From the NCBI RefSeq assembly GCF_002741075.1, contig NZ_CP016634.1, positions 3,022,501 to 3,086,500 on the forward strand: DNA of 64,000 bases. Direction: 5' to 3'. The notes under the pieces are model-generated. The model had not been told where the DNA came from. It saw only the letters and a list, made by a program, of their open reading frames with translations, and did not search any database. A program made the position numbers and the translations under genes. Of the stretch, positions 9,564 through 19,534 are shown in pieces; positions within the stretch are counted from its first letter, which is position 1, and each line of letters opens with the position of its first letter. The stretch comes from Pseudomonas putida (lineage in GTDB: Bacteria > Pseudomonadota > Gammaproteobacteria > Pseudomonadales > Pseudomonadaceae).

Positions 9564-10034
9564 ATGAACGAGATCGAACGACAAGCGCCTGAGCTGCGGG
9601 TGCAAAAATGGATTGGCAAAGATGGGGAAAGTATCGCGCCGTTCAAACTGTCAGATATCGGGCCCGGCCCGAAAATCTTGTTTGCCTTCCAGCATTGGTG
9701 CCAAGGTTGCCATTTGCATGGGTTTCCGACGCTACAAAAGTTGCATGCAGCGTTGAGCTCAAAAGACGTGGGGTTCGCAGTGATCCAGACCGTCTTCGAA
9801 GGAACGCATGAGAATACCTTCGAGAAGTTGCGCGTGAACCAGCTCAAGTATGAGCTTCCTATCGTTTTCGGTCACGACGAGCAACCGACCGGCTCGCCGT
9901 TTCCAACCTTCATGGAAGACTACCGCACACGAGGAACTCCGTGGTTTACGGTTATCGACGCTGGCGGTAGCATTGTTTTCTCGGACTTCCATCTCGACGC
10001 GGAGCGACTAGTGAAGCAACTTGAGCAAGGTTAA
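9564..10034 (+). CDS. Thioredoxin-like redoxin (AhpC/TlpA type)
   Basis: A 156-residue cytoplasmic thioredoxin-fold protein. The active site is CQGC in AFQHWCQGCHLHGFPTLQKL, and the cis-proline is in TRGTPWFTVIDAGG. No signal peptide. GGAGG six bases before the ATG at 9564 supports this start. It is the only long plus-strand gene inside the redox cluster and is divergent from the MsrP-like gene. Likely role: thiol repair or peroxide reduction. Confidence 0.82.
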   Translation: MNEIERQAPELRVQKWIGKDGESIAPFKLSDIGPGPKILFAFQHWCQGCHLHGFPTLQKLHAALSSKDVGFAVIQTVFEGTHENTFEKLRVNQLKYELPIVFGHDEQPTGSPFPTFMEDYRTRGTPWFTVIDAGGSIVFSDFHLDAERLVKQLEQG

Positions 10035-10165
10035 TCGTTGGAAGGTGGGCAATCATCCTGATTGCCACCCATCCCCTGATGCCCACTACAGGCGTTGCGC
10101 GCTGTAACTCTGTTGATCAGCGTGCGAAAACCCGGATCCGGATAGGAGGAGCGTCAACGATTGAA

Positions 10166-10363
10166 TCAATCCGTTGGGAGAGGGCGGCTCCGCTCCGTCA
10201 GCTCGGCAATAGATAACCCATTCTCGCCGAGCAACTCTCTGATCCGATCGACGATATGAGCCCCTAGCGCCGCTGTCTTGGTCCCCCCCACAGATTCCCA
10301 AGATGCGAGTTCACACGCCGATACCTCGTGGTCAGCGCCGAAGTGCTTCTGTCGGTATGTCAC
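10166..10363 (-). CDS. Small hypothetical protein (65 aa), coupled to DUF1330 gene
   Basis: Starts with a GTG whose last bases overlap the TGA of the DUF1330 gene (GTGA overlap), which favours translation from the same message. The middle part AHIVDRIRELLGENGLSIAE looks like a helical segment. No family recognised; it could be the head of a longer, truncated gene. Confidence 0.4.
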   Translation of the reverse strand: MTYRQKHFGADHEVSACELASWESVGGTKTAALGAHIVDRIRELLGENGLSIAELTERSRPLPTD

Positions 10364-10653
10364 CGCCGCCCTTCAATGATAAAGGCGCGGTAACGGGAAC
10401 CGGCAAAGCGTTGAGCAGCGATGGTTTGGTAGGCGGGACTGTCATACCAGTCGCGAGCGGCCTGCATCGTCGGGAAACGCAAGATTACGGCCCCTTCGAT
10501 GGGCGGCCCCTCCAAATGCTGGATCGCGCCATAAGCGGCGAGAAAGGTAACGTCGTGACCATCGAACGATGGTCCGACGCCTGCAGAATAGGTTGCGAGT
10601 GCATGTGGGTCGCTGGTTTCTTCCCGCGTAAAGACGACGAACGCTTCCATCAT
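10360..10653 (-). CDS. DUF1330 family protein
   Basis: A 97-residue ferredoxin-like-fold protein of the DUF1330 family; GAVILRFPTMQAARDWYDSP followed by AYQTIAAQRFAGSRYRAFII is the family signature. Function unknown. The start at 10653 has GAGAGG just upstream; an upstream start at 10665 is possible. Confidence 0.83.
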   Translation of the reverse strand: MMEAFVVFTREETSDPHALATYSAGVGPSFDGHDVTFLAAYGAIQHLEGPPIEGAVILRFPTMQAARDWYDSPAYQTIAAQRFAGSRYRAFIIEGRR

Positions 10654-10711
10654 TAGGCCTCTCAAAGGTTGGATCTGTTGGCCATTACCACCGGTGATGG
10701 CCTCACAGTCG

Positions 10712-11143
10712 TCAGGCTGGCAACTGGAACCCGATTTTCATGAGTGCCTCGACGCACGCATCCTGATCCTGCTGATAGTTGCCTCCGGAGATGCCTATGC
10801 CGCCGATCAACTTCCCATCCTCCAGAATCGGATAACCGCCGCCGACAGCGACCATCCGAGGGCGATAGGCTAGCGGCGCCACTTTTGGATCGTTGGTCAC
10901 ATAGTCGTTCCAGACATGGGTCGGGAACCCAAACGAGGCGGAACTCCAGGCCTTGTCGATGGCAACATCGACGGTAAGGAACGGCGCATCGTCGGTGCGC
11001 TCGAACGCGCGCAGGTTACCGGTGGCGTCGACGACGGCGACGGCAGCCGGGATGCCGATGGCACGGGCCGCAGCGAGCGCCGCGTCGATGAGGGCGACTG
11101 CGGTTTCGCGGTTGATCGAGGCGGTGGCAATAGATTTGGTCAT
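10712..11143 (-). CDS. GlcG/HbpS family haem-degrading-like protein
   Basis: A 143-residue soluble protein of the GlcG/HbpS family: AIGIPAAVAVVDATGNLRAF, then GGGYPILEDGKLIGGIGISG. HbpS of Streptomyces binds haem and senses redox stress; other members bind corrinoids or are of unknown role. No signal peptide at the chosen start. It follows the alcohol dehydrogenase gene in the same direction with a 72-bp gap. Confidence 0.85.
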   Translation of the reverse strand: MTKSIATASINRETAVALIDAALAAARAIGIPAAVAVVDATGNLRAFERTDDAPFLTVDVAIDKAWSSASFGFPTHVWNDYVTNDPKVAPLAYRPRMVAVGGGYPILEDGKLIGGIGISGGNYQQDQDACVEALMKIGFQLPA

Positions 11144-11215
11144 GGGATTCTCATCGCTGGGGCATAACCCGTTCGGCTTTTTGAGGTTGGACAAGATGTT
11201 TGGCGATCGCGGTCG

Positions 11216-12229
11216 TTAGAAGCCTTCGAGGACGATCTTGCCTTTAGCCGCGCCACTTTCGATCAGTGCATGCACCGTCTTCAGATTGGCGGCATTGATC
11301 GGCGACAGTCGCCGGGTCAGCGTCGTGCGGATTTTGCCGTCGTCAACCAGCGCTGCCATCGCATCCAGAATCTCGCCCTGCTCATTCATGTCGGGCGTGC
11401 CGTAGATCGACCGCGTGAACATCAGCTCGTGGTGGATCGACACCGCCTTGCGCTTGAAAACCATGATATCGAATGCCTTGGGATCGTCGATCAGTCCGAA
11501 CCGTCCTTGTGGGGCGATCAGTTCGGCGATGTCGGCGACATGTTGCTCGGTATGTGTGGTCGAAAAGACGAAAGCGGGAGCACCGATGCCGAGTTCGGCG
11601 ATCTGTGGCGCGAGCGGACGAGAATGGTCGATGACGTGGTGAGCTCCAAGCCCTCTTACCCACTCTTGGGTTTCCGGTCGAGAGGCTGTGGCGATGACGG
11701 TGAGGTCCGTGCGCTGTCGCGCGATCTGGACGGCGATCGACCCAACCCCGCCCGCGCCACCGATGATGAGGATCGCCTCCGCCGCACCGGGTACGGGCTT
11801 CGCCACGTCCAGGCGGTCGAACATCGCCTCCCAGGCCGTCAACGTCGTCAGCGGCAGCGCCGCCGCTTCCGCCCAGGAGAGCGACGCAGGTTTGTGACCG
11901 ACAATCCGGGCGTCGACGAGATGGAACTCCGCATTGGTACCGGGCCGTGTGATCGATCCGGCATAATAGACCTCGTCGCCTAACTCGAACTGCGTGACGT
12001 CGGGGCCGACCTCGCGCACAATCCCGGCGGCATCCCATCCCAGCACCTTCCAATCGCCATCTGCCGGCGGCGTGCTGTTGCGGACCTTGTAGTCGACCGG
12101 GTTGACCGAGACGGCCTTCACCTCAACCAGGATATCGTATCCTGCAGCGACAGGCCGAGGCAGATTGATGTCGACCAGCGCGGCATCCGCGGCGATGGGT
12201 CCCGGAACCTTGTAACCAATGGCTTTCAT
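11216..12229 (-). CDS. Zinc-type alcohol dehydrogenase / quinone oxidoreductase family protein
   Basis: A 337-residue medium-chain dehydrogenase/reductase. The catalytic-domain segment VNPVDYKVRN and the nucleotide fold ILIIGGAGGVGSIAVQIARQ identify it, followed by VSIHHELMFTRSIYGTPDMN. The structural-zinc cysteines are missing, so it belongs to the zinc-independent quinone-oxidoreductase-like branch (ZADH1/QorB-like). Probably detoxifies reactive aldehydes or quinones using NADPH. Confidence 0.87.
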   Translation of the reverse strand: MKAIGYKVPGPIAADAALVDINLPRPVAAGYDILVEVKAVSVNPVDYKVRNSTPPADGDWKVLGWDAAGIVREVGPDVTQFELGDEVYYAGSITRPGTNAEFHLVDARIVGHKPASLSWAEAAALPLTTLTAWEAMFDRLDVAKPVPGAAEAILIIGGAGGVGSIAVQIARQRTDLTVIATASRPETQEWVRGLGAHHVIDHSRPLAPQIAELGIGAPAFVFSTTHTEQHVADIAELIAPQGRFGLIDDPKAFDIMVFKRKAVSIHHELMFTRSIYGTPDMNEQGEILDAMAALVDDGKIRTTLTRRLSPINAANLKTVHALIESGAAKGKIVLEGF

Positions 12230-12274
12230 AAATGTCTCCAGCTTGCTTGATCGGATGACGCGAATGCTCGTTAG

Positions 12275-12481
12275 TCAACTTCTTCTACATTGAGGTCCCG
12301 ACTCTTGAACTGGGTCGCGGTAGCAGATTTCATCGAACACGTCGATCAACAGGCCCTTATGCTCGGTCGCCGGATCGGTGATCGCGTAGAGGGTGGAGGC
12401 GTTATCGCCATCATCACCGCTTCCGAGGCGAAACGCCGCGTCGACGCAGATGCCGCACGGACCGATGGTTGATCCTGGCTC
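12275..12481 (-). pseudogene. Remnant of an unidentified conserved gene
   Basis: The frame reads STLYAITDPATEHKGLLIDV followed by FDEICYRDPVQES and a stop, clearly protein-like, but an in-frame stop occurs shortly upstream and no start was found. Lies between CorA and the dehydrogenase. No family assigned. Confidence 0.4.
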
Positions 12482-12676
12482 GAGATCGACGAGATTGCTG
12501 TCCTTGACGCGCTATTCGCGGTCTTAGCCCTTGGCGATGAAGGACTGAACTGCTTGTAGAGCGTCGGTCAGCTGCTATGTCATGGACGCACCTTCATCTT
12601 GAGTTGGATTGGACAAGCTTCCGTATAAGGCCCGCTGTAACCGTCAGATGACGGCGAAGAAAACGATGGGCAGTAT

Positions 12677-13645
12677 TCACAGCCACTTAGCCTTCTTGAA
12701 GCGCACAAATAGGAAAACGCACGATATCGCTATCACTCCGAGCACGACAAAGTATCCGTAGGCCGTGTCCAGCTCCGGCATGTGCTTAAAGTTCATGCCG
12801 TATATTCCAGCGATCGCCGTCGGGACTGCCAGTATTGCCGCCCAAGCCGCCAGCTGGCGGGTGATCACCCCCGTCCTTTGCGCTTCAAGAAGGCTGCTGG
12901 CCTCAAAGACCGTGGACAGGACAAGCAGGAGGCCGTCGACCATGGACTGCACGCGGTGGACATGGTCCGCGACGTCGTGGAAATATGGTGTCATTTCGGC
13001 GCTGATGCAGGGAAAGTGGCCGCGAACGAGCTTTCGCACCAGCTCGGCCATAGCCCCGAGCGTGCGCTGGAACCGCGTGAGTTCGGACCTTAGTTCGAAG
13101 ATTCGCGCCACCTCTTCTGGCCCGAGGAAATCGTGCAGCGACCGTCGCTCCATCGCCAGGACGTCGTCCTCGATCATTTCGAAGATGGGCAGATACTGGT
13201 CGACCACGCGATGCAAGATCGCGTGCAGCACATAGTCGACACCCTTGCCGAACTGCGTCGGCGATGCCTCGAGTTGCTCCCGAAGTTTGCCCAGCGCTCC
13301 GGCATTGCCGTGCCGCACGGTGATAAGGTGATTGTGACCGGTGAAGATCGCCATCTTGCCGTAGCTGATCCGGTCGCCGACCAGCTCGGCGGTCTGCGCG
13401 ACGACGTACAACTCATCGTTGTAGACCTCGAGCTTGGGCGGGCACAGCGGGTGCATCGCGTTGTCGATCGCCAACGGATGAAGATTATATGTCCTTTGGA
13501 TCGCGAGTAGTTCCTCGGGGGTGGGTTCGCTAAGCGCGATCCAGCAGAAGCCCGAGCGACTCTCGCCCAACTTGACGTGCTCATCGAGCGCGATTTCGCG
13601 AACTCGCTTGCCTTCGTTGTAATAATAGGCGGCGATGATGCTCAT
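12677..13645 (-). CDS. corA: CorA family magnesium/cobalt transporter
   Basis: A 322-residue divalent-cation channel. The cytoplasmic funnel domain (about 1-255) precedes two membrane helices; the first ends with the diagnostic GMN motif (IYGMNFKHMPELD) and the second is YGYFVVLGVIAISCVFLFVR, ending in basic residues. The start overlaps the GST stop as ATGA, so the two genes are cotranslated. Magnesium or manganese supply could belong to the stress role of the cluster. Confidence 0.92.
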   Translation of the reverse strand: MSIIAAYYYNEGKRVREIALDEHVKLGESRSGFCWIALSEPTPEELLAIQRTYNLHPLAIDNAMHPLCPPKLEVYNDELYVVAQTAELVGDRISYGKMAIFTGHNHLITVRHGNAGALGKLREQLEASPTQFGKGVDYVLHAILHRVVDQYLPIFEMIEDDVLAMERRSLHDFLGPEEVARIFELRSELTRFQRTLGAMAELVRKLVRGHFPCISAEMTPYFHDVADHVHRVQSMVDGLLLVLSTVFEASSLLEAQRTGVITRQLAAWAAILAVPTAIAGIYGMNFKHMPELDTAYGYFVVLGVIAISCVFLFVRFKKAKWL

Positions 13646-14346
13646 GCTGGCCTCGCGGGAATGTGGAGGCCACGCTGGACGGCCGGTCGAGCCAGCCCGC
13701 GTCCAAGCCATGCGCGGACGTTCGAAAAGCTGCTGAGGCCAAGGATGTCACCCGCAGCGTAGAATTCCACCAGCGCATTCACCCAGCCGAGCGTCGCGAT
13801 GTCCGCGATCGAATAGTCGTCGACGATCCAGTCGCGGCCTTCCAGCCGGCGATCCAGAATCCCCAGCAGACGCGTGGATTCGTCGATAAAGCGCTGTTGC
13901 GGCCGCTTGTCCTCATAGTCCTTGCCGCCAAATCGCAGGAAGAAGCCGAGCTGACCGAACATCGGCCCGATGGCCGACATCTGAAAGAACACCCACGCTA
14001 GGGTCTCGTAACGCTGGCCTGGTTCGGTGGAGATGAACTGACCCGTCTTGTCGGCCAGATAGAGGAGGATCGCACCGGATTCCCATAAGGCGATGGGTCT
14101 ACCGTCAGGGCCAGCCGGATCGATGATCGCCGGTATGCGTCCGTTCGGGTTCAGCGACACGAACGCCGGATCCTTCGACTCGTTGTTCGAGATGTCGATC
14201 AGGTGGGGCTCGTACGCCAGGCCAGTCTCCTCAAGCATGATCGAGACCTTGACGCCATTGGGCGTAGGGGCTGCGTAGAGTTGCAGGCGATCGGGATGAG
14301 ATGCCGGCCAGCGCTGCGTGATCGGAAAGGACGAGAGGTCTGGCAT
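13642..14346 (-). CDS. Glutathione S-transferase (YfcG/Ure2-like)
   Basis: A 234-residue protein with an N-terminal thioredoxin-like domain (LYAAPTPNGVKVSIMLEETG, then NPNGRIPAIID and the glutathione-contact ESGAILLYLADK) and an all-helical C-terminal domain (DWIVDDYSIADIATLGWVNA). It resembles E. coli YfcG, which has disulfide reductase activity. Start at 14346; downstream corA overlaps by ATGA. Confidence 0.9.
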   Translation of the reverse strand: MPDLSSFPITQRWPASHPDRLQLYAAPTPNGVKVSIMLEETGLAYEPHLIDISNNESKDPAFVSLNPNGRIPAIIDPAGPDGRPIALWESGAILLYLADKTGQFISTEPGQRYETLAWVFFQMSAIGPMFGQLGFFLRFGGKDYEDKRPQQRFIDESTRLLGILDRRLEGRDWIVDDYSIADIATLGWVNALVEFYAAGDILGLSSFSNVRAWLGRGLARPAVQRGLHIPARPA

Positions 14347-14486
14347 AAATCTGCGATCCTGGTGTTGCGATGGCGACTGACTGGAACGAGCCGTCACTCT
14401 GAAGTAGGGTTCGATGACCGCGTCGCTGAACGACGCGGTCACGAAGATTGCGGACCGGATCGGCGCAGTGGCAACGGCAGTGAAGC

Positions 14487-15026
14487 CTATTCCGCCGCGG
14501 TCCCGGCCGCTGGCTGTACGTCGTCAACCTTTTGGCGCTTCGGAAGCACCCAGCCGGGACGGACGAAGTGGCAGGTGTAGCCGCCCGGGCGCTTCTCCAG
14601 ATAATCCTGGTGATCGGGCTCGGCCTCCCAGAACTCGCCGACCGGCTGGACCTCGGTCACCACTTTGCCATCCCACAGCCCCGAGGCATCCACATCGGCG
14701 ATCGTATCCTCGGCGACGCGCTTCTGCTCCTCGTCGACATAATAGATGCCCGACCGGTAGGAGAGCCCACGATCATTGCCCTGGCGGTTCAGCGTCGTCG
14801 GATCGTGGATCTGGAAGAAGAATTCCAGGATGTTCCGGTAGCTCGTCACTGTCGGGTCGAAGACAATCTCGATCCCCTCGGCATGCGTGCCGTGATTACG
14901 ATACGTGGCGTTCGGAATATCGCCGCCCGTGTAACCCACACGGGTCGAGATGATGCCGGGCCGCTTGCGGATCAGATCCTGCATGCCCCAGAAACATCCT
15001 CCTGCGAGAACAGCGCGCTGATGCAT
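14487..15026 (-). CDS. msrA: Peptide methionine sulfoxide reductase MsrA
   Basis: Reduces the S-epimer of methionine sulfoxide in oxidised proteins. The catalytic cysteine sits in [11 protein letters not shown] near the N terminus, with [20 protein letters not shown] and [10 protein letters not shown] following; 179 residues, full length, cytoplasmic. It starts one base after the msrB stop, so msrB-msrA form an operon that repairs both sulfoxide epimers, as needed after hypochlorite damage. Confidence 0.95.
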   Translation of the reverse strand: MHQRAVLAGGCFWGMQDLIRKRPGIISTRVGYTGGDIPNATYRNHGTHAEGIEIVFDPTVTSYRNILEFFFQIHDPTTLNRQGNDRGLSYRSGIYYVDEEQKRVAEDTIADVDASGLWDGKVVTEVQPVGEFWEAEPDHQDYLEKRPGGYTCHFVRPGWVLPKRQKVDDVQPAAGTAAE

Positions 15027-15027
15027 G

Positions 15028-15471
15028 TTAAGCCTCCTCTACTTGATCGAGATATTCACCGTATCCCTCGGACTCCATCTCGTCGCGCGGGATGAAGCGA
15101 AGGGACGCTGAGTTGATGCAGTACCGCAGACCGCCGCGGTCGGAAGGACCATCGGGGAACACATGGCCGAGATGACTGTCTGCGTGTACTGACCTGACCT
15201 CCGTCCGGACCATGCCGTGTGCGCTGTCCCGCACCTCGTTCACGTTTGCCGAAACGATCGGCTTGGTGAAGCTGGGCCAGCCAGTACCCGAATCGAACTT
15301 GTCCGTCGAAGCGAACAGTGGCTCTCCCGACACTATGTCGACGTAGATGCCAGGCTCCTTGTTGTCGTTGTACTCGCCCGTGAAGGGCCTTTCGGTGCCC
15401 GCCTCCTGGGTAATTCGGTGTTGCTCGGGAGTCAGGTGGTCGATTGCTGTCTGTGACTTTTCAAACTTCAT
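15028..15471 (-). CDS. msrB: Peptide methionine-(R)-S-oxide reductase MsrB
   Basis: A 147-residue R-epimer-specific methionine sulfoxide reductase. Family blocks: [21 protein letters not shown] and the catalytic cysteine in [13 protein letters not shown]. The paired CxxC zinc motifs of many MsrB proteins are missing, so this is a zinc-free form. GGAG six bases before the ATG at 15471 sets the start. First gene of the msrBA unit. Confidence 0.94.
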   Translation of the reverse strand: MKFEKSQTAIDHLTPEQHRITQEAGTERPFTGEYNDNKEPGIYVDIVSGEPLFASTDKFDSGTGWPSFTKPIVSANVNEVRDSAHGMVRTEVRSVHADSHLGHVFPDGPSDRGGLRYCINSASLRFIPRDEMESEGYGEYLDQVEEA

Positions 15472-15724
15472 TACAGTCTCCAATACTTATCTAGAGGGCC
15501 AGGCACGCTACCGCTAATTTTTTATGTCTCCTGATTTGCTCCTACAATGGTAGTGGGATGGCAAACGAGGTTTTACTAAGTGTTGGAAAATTAGAGATTT
15601 AAATTTCGCGTCTATTAGTTCTAGCGCAACTGAGTGGTTAAGCAAGTACGTAATCAGTAAATATTAAAAAAATAACACAAAAGCACGATTATATAATACA
15701 GTGTCAGTGTTTTATGATAATCAA
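15472..15724. promoter_or_regulatory. AT-rich upstream region of msrBA
   Basis: A marked AT-rich stretch (about 15525-15720) with no gene. It should contain the msrBA promoter and marks the end of the GC-rich redox island, directly before the ISAs1 target repeat. Confidence 0.45.
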
Positions 15725-15734
15725 CAACGCCTGT
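15725..15734 (+). repeat. 10-bp target-site duplication of the ISAs1 element (left copy)
   Basis: CAACGCCTGT, identical to 16963-16972 on the other side of the element. Confidence 0.92.
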
Positions 15735-16962
15735 CAAGGCAATCGCATGAAGCTCACCTGAGACCTAATAGTTCAGCCCGATAATCATCAGAGGTTGCAG
15801 CAATCAGCCTTCGTGCCTTGATGCCACCCTTGCGCTTGACCGGATCCAACCGGATCAAATTCAATGTAAGTTGCTTGAGAACGGCCATGTTGTGGGCAGC
15901 ATGCCCGGTTCGGATCCGCATCTGATCGTCACCAAAAATGACATCCATGCACCAGTGGACGCGGTTCTCCACGCCCCAGTGCGCCCTGATGGCATGTGCG
16001 ATGCGCTCTGCATCCGGAGCAAGACTGCTGATGTAGTAACGGCGCTCCAGGCTGGTCTGGTTGCCCACAGTCCGCTCGGACTCCAGCATCACGAAAGTGC
16101 GCAGTCCTGGCCAGCGTTCTGGCTGTGGCAGGCACTGGAGTTGGTCGAAAACATGGCTGCGACGAACCTCCAGCCGGCCATGGTCCTTCTCGACATGCTC
16201 GAAGTGCGCATGGGGTACCCGGGCAGGATCGCCGTCCAAAAAGGTGTCAGCGAAGTCATCGATCGCTTCGGCCAGCTTCGGCTGGTTTCCCTTGATGGCC
16301 AGCAGATAGTGCGCCCCGCGATCGAGAATGGCCTGTGCAATGTCCGGCTGGGTACCCATGGCATCGATCGTCACGGTGCAGCCCTCAAGCGCCAGTGTGG
16401 CCAGCAGCTCAGGAATGGCGGTCTTCTCGTTGGACTTCTGGGAGGTCGCCCTCTGCCCGAGAATCAGCCCTGAATCAGCCGCAAAAGCGCTGACCAGGTG
16501 CAACGGGGCCGTGTTTTTCTTGCCGGAGCGGCGACTGGTCTTGCCGTCTAGGGCAACCACTTGCGGAGAAAGGGCCGGTAGGATCGCCGCAACCCAACAG
16601 CGGAAGGCCTGCTCGAACTCCTCTGGATCGATCAGGCTGAATAGCCGTCCAAAGGTGTCGTGTGAGGGAATGCCGTGGGGTAGTTTCAGAATACGGCGGA
16701 ACCAGTCCAGCCGCTGCTCAGCCCAGAGTTCGATTTCGATGAAGGTGTCAGCGCCGGCAAGCACGCCGCAGATAGCCACGACCAGTGTTTCGACCAGGTC
16801 GTGACGAATCTTGCCCTGCTGACGGGGATCATTGATGGCGACCAGAACATCGGAGATTGGTATGTGATGCGACATTGCAGGGCATCCTGAGTAGAGAGGC
16901 GCTCAGGATGCCCGCTGGGAAAGGACTCATTCAAATCGGCAGGCGTTCATGCGATTGCCCTG
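15735..16962 (-). mobile_element. Complete ISAs1-family insertion sequence
   Basis: A 1228-bp element bounded by 17-bp inverted repeats (left CAAGGCAATCGCATGAA; right end reads CAGGGCAATCGCATGAA on the minus strand, 16 of 17 identical). It is flanked by a perfect 10-bp direct repeat, CAACGCCTGT, at 15725-15734 and 16963-16972. Intact ends, intact transposase and matching target repeats indicate a recent simple insertion. Confidence 0.93.
15754..16875 (-). CDS. ISAs1-family transposase
   Basis: A 373-residue DDE transposase. N-terminal DUF4338-type helical region (GKIRHDLVETLVVAICGVLA), catalytic D in VVALDGKTSRRS, second D in VTIDAMGTQPDIAQ, and E in HWGVENRVHWCMDVIFGDDQ. Reading frame is unbroken and fills most of the element. 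Confidence 0.93.
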   Translation of the reverse strand: MSHHIPISDVLVAINDPRQQGKIRHDLVETLVVAICGVLAGADTFIEIELWAEQRLDWFRRILKLPHGIPSHDTFGRLFSLIDPEEFEQAFRCWVAAILPALSPQVVALDGKTSRRSGKKNTAPLHLVSAFAADSGLILGQRATSQKSNEKTAIPELLATLALEGCTVTIDAMGTQPDIAQAILDRGAHYLLAIKGNQPKLAEAIDDFADTFLDGDPARVPHAHFEHVEKDHGRLEVRRSHVFDQLQCLPQPERWPGLRTFVMLESERTVGNQTSLERRYYISSLAPDAERIAHAIRAHWGVENRVHWCMDVIFGDDQMRIRTGHAAHNMAVLKQLTLNLIRLDPVKRKGGIKARRLIAATSDDYRAELLGLR

Positions 16963-16972
16963 CAACGCCTGT
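16963..16972 (+). repeat. 10-bp target-site duplication of the ISAs1 element (right copy)
   Basis: CAACGCCTGT, identical to 15725-15734. Confidence 0.92.
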
Positions 16973-17229
16973 TTAGATGCTGGTAGATGCGAATTTTTTG
17001 GCGTACAGTCAAAATTTTCTGATGGTTGCTTAGTGTGTTGGCGCTGATGGAAAATTGACCCACCCTGCCGATTGAAATTTGACCCAGGGCGGATTGCTGA
17101 TTTTGTTACCAGCAACTGTGGATAAGTCTACCAGCGCAGCTGCTGTTGCCCCCACTCCTTCGCTAGCCCAGTTCAGTTGTTTAAGACCTGCCACACGCAG
17201 CCATGTAGCAGGCCGTCGTCGCCATGAAA

Positions 17230-18033
17230 TCAGAACGGCTCATCGTCCTCCGGTTCCTGGCCGCCCTTACGCTTTCGCTCCCGTGATTTGATCTTGGCCT
17301 GGGCCGCCAAGCTACTGTGTTGCAGGCGATAGGACTCGTTACCGGTTTCGACGATGTGGCAGTGGTGGGTCAGCCGATCCAGCAGGGCGGTGGTCATCTT
17401 GGCGTCGCCGAACACGCTCGACCATTCGGCGAAGCTCAGGTTGGTGGTGATCACCACGCTGGTGTGTTCGTACAGCTTGGATAGCAGGTGAAACAGCAAC
17501 GCACCGCCGGCCTGGCTGAAGGGCAGATAACCCAGTTCGTCGAGGATGACCAGATCCATGCGCAGCAGAGCTTGGGCGATCCGCCCGGCTTTGCCGTCGT
17601 GCTTTTCGCGCTCCAGCAGATTGACCAGATCGACCGTGGAGTAGAAGCGCACGCGCTTGCCGTGCCGGGTGATGCCGGACACGGCCAGCGCAGTGGCCAG
17701 GTGGGTTTTACCGGTGCCAGGCCCACCGATCAGCACCACGTTCTGCGCGGTGTCGGTAAAGGCCAGACTGGCCAGTTCGCTGATCAAACGAGCGTCTGCG
17801 CTGGAGGCGCTGAAGTCGAAGCCGGCCAGATCGCGGTGCATCGGCAGCTTGGCCATGTTCATCTGGTGGCTCACCGAGCGCATGGCGCGATCTGTGTGCT
17901 CTTGTTCCAGCAGGTGTTCGAGCAGCCACTTGGACGAGGCTGTGTTCGACTCACCCTGTGCAGTTAACTCCGCCAAGGCCGTGGCCATGCCGTGCAGGCG
18001 CAGCTCCTTGAGTTCCGCCATCAAATCACGCAT
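17230..18033 (-). CDS. istB: IS21 helper ATPase IstB
   Basis: A 267-residue AAA+ ATPase that assists IstA in target capture. Walker [15 protein letters not shown], Walker [14 protein letters not shown], and sensor [18 protein letters not shown]. The ATG at 18033 has GGAGG seven bases upstream and overlaps the end of istA, the usual coupled arrangement. Confidence 0.95.
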   Translation of the reverse strand: MRDLMAELKELRLHGMATALAELTAQGESNTASSKWLLEHLLEQEHTDRAMRSVSHQMNMAKLPMHRDLAGFDFSASSADARLISELASLAFTDTAQNVVLIGGPGTGKTHLATALAVSGITRHGKRVRFYSTVDLVNLLEREKHDGKAGRIAQALLRMDLVILDELGYLPFSQAGGALLFHLLSKLYEHTSVVITTNLSFAEWSSVFGDAKMTTALLDRLTHHCHIVETGNESYRLQHSSLAAQAKIKSRERKRKGGQEPEDDEPF

Positions 18034-19534
18034 GACCGACCTCCTCGGCCTGGCCACGCAGGCGGTCGTAGCGCGCCGTGTTAGCGACGGGGGCTTCCTT
18101 GAGCGACAAGTGGGTTTCGACGCTGGGTGGTGGTTCGGATGCTGTCAGCCGTGCCACGACATTGAGGATGTGTTCGGCGCTCAGGCTGCCGCTCTCCAGT
18201 ACCAGCTCAACGGCTACCAGCACGGCATCGAGTCCGGCGACCGGTACGGCAGCCAGGACTTGCGCCATGATCCGGTCACCGCCGGCATGACGCCCCAGAC
18301 CGTGCTTAAGCTGACGCAGCGGCGCCGGCAGATCAGCAAAGGGCGCGCCGTTGCGCAGCGCACCGGGCTTGCGTTCGATCAGCGGGAGGTAGTGCTGCCA
18401 GTCATAGCTGACCTGGTCGCGATCCAGCAAGCGGACATGGCTGGCGATCAGCGCGTCGTCAGCCACCACCTCGATTCGCGTCGGATACAAACGGCTGCTG
18501 ACCCACTTACCCGCGTACTCACACGGCACCGAGTAGCGGTTGCGCCCGACGCTGACCAGGCAGGTGCTGGAGACCCGCGCAGGCCGCTCGACGTAACCGT
18601 CGAATGGCGCTGGCACAGGCATCAGTTCAGCGCGCTCCAACTCCAGCACTTCGGCCACACTCAGCCCGCTGTATTGAGGGTGCGTCAGCTCGTTCCAAAG
18701 CGCGCGGCAGCGCTGGCCCAGCCAGGCATTGAGTTCCTCGAAGGAGTGAAACTGGCAGTCCTGGGCGTCTAGCCAGATACGCCTGCGGCTGTCTTGCACG
18801 TTCTTTTCAACGATGCCCTTTTCCCAACCAGCGGCGACGTTGCAGAAGTCCGGATCGAACAGGTAATGCGCGCACATCACCGCAAAGCGTGCATTCACCG
18901 CCCGGCCTTTGCCCTTATTGACCTTGTCGACGGCCGTCTTCATGTTGTCGTAGATGCCCCGGCGCGGCACGCCGCCCAAGGCGCCGAACGAGCGTGTATG
19001 GGCGTCAAATAACATCTCATGGCCCTGGCTCGGATACGCCACAAGCCAGAACGCACGGCTGGCACACAGCTTCAGATGTGCCACCTGCATACGCCGGTAA
19101 ATGCCGCCGACCAGCAAGCCTTCCTCGCTCCAGTCAAACTGAAACGCCTCGCCAAGAGCAAAGGTCAGCGGCACAAAGGCCTGCGACGCCTTGCCCTGTC
19201 CCCCTCGCCAGGCACGGATAAACGCGGTGAGCTGGCTGTAGCCACCGTCATAACCTTCGGCTTTGATTTGCGCCAACAGCGCCTTGGCACTGCGCCGCTG
19301 TTGCTTGGGGCGCAGCGAATCGGCTTTTAGCGCCTGCTCTAGCGTGGCGTGAAAAGGGCTGAGTTTGTTAAAGATCGCGCGGCGTTGGTACACCGGCTGC
19401 TTGGCCTCAGGTGCTCTGACCCACTTGCGAATCGTGTTGCGCGCCAGCCCGGTGCGCTTGGCTATCTCATGCAGCGACAGCTTGTCGCGGAAATACATCC
19501 GCCGAATTTTGCCCATCATTTCCATACTGATCAC
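18026..19534 (-). CDS. istA: IS21 transposase IstA
   Basis: A 502-residue DDE transposase. N-terminal helix-turn-helix ([20 protein letters not shown]), then the catalytic core with D in [19 protein letters not shown], second D in [14 protein letters not shown], and E in [18 protein letters not shown]. The GTG start is preferred because AGGAGA lies seven bases upstream; an ATG three codons in is possible. Confidence 0.94.
   Translation of the reverse strand: MISMEMMGKIRRMYFRDKLSLHEIAKRTGLARNTIRKWVRAPEAKQPVYQRRAIFNKLSPFHATLEQALKADSLRPKQQRRSAKALLAQIKAEGYDGGYSQLTAFIRAWRGGQGKASQAFVPLTFALGEAFQFDWSEEGLLVGGIYRRMQVAHLKLCASRAFWLVAYPSQGHEMLFDAHTRSFGALGGVPRRGIYDNMKTAVDKVNKGKGRAVNARFAVMCAHYLFDPDFCNVAAGWEKGIVEKNVQDSRRRIWLDAQDCQFHSFEELNAWLGQRCRALWNELTHPQYSGLSVAEVLELERAELMPVPAPFDGYVERPARVSSTCLVSVGRNRYSVPCEYAGKWVSSRLYPTRIEVVADDALIASHVRLLDRDQVSYDWQHYLPLIERKPGALRNGAPFADLPAPLRQLKHGLGRHAGGDRIMAQVLAAVPVAGLDAVLVAVELVLESGSLSAEHILNVVARLTASEPPPSVETHLSLKEAPVANTARYDRLRGQAEEVGHA

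Noticed and set aside
11270..11983. Long plus-strand open frame opposite the dehydrogenase gene
   Set aside because: Antisense shadow in GC-rich DNA; the minus-strand gene has full family motifs.
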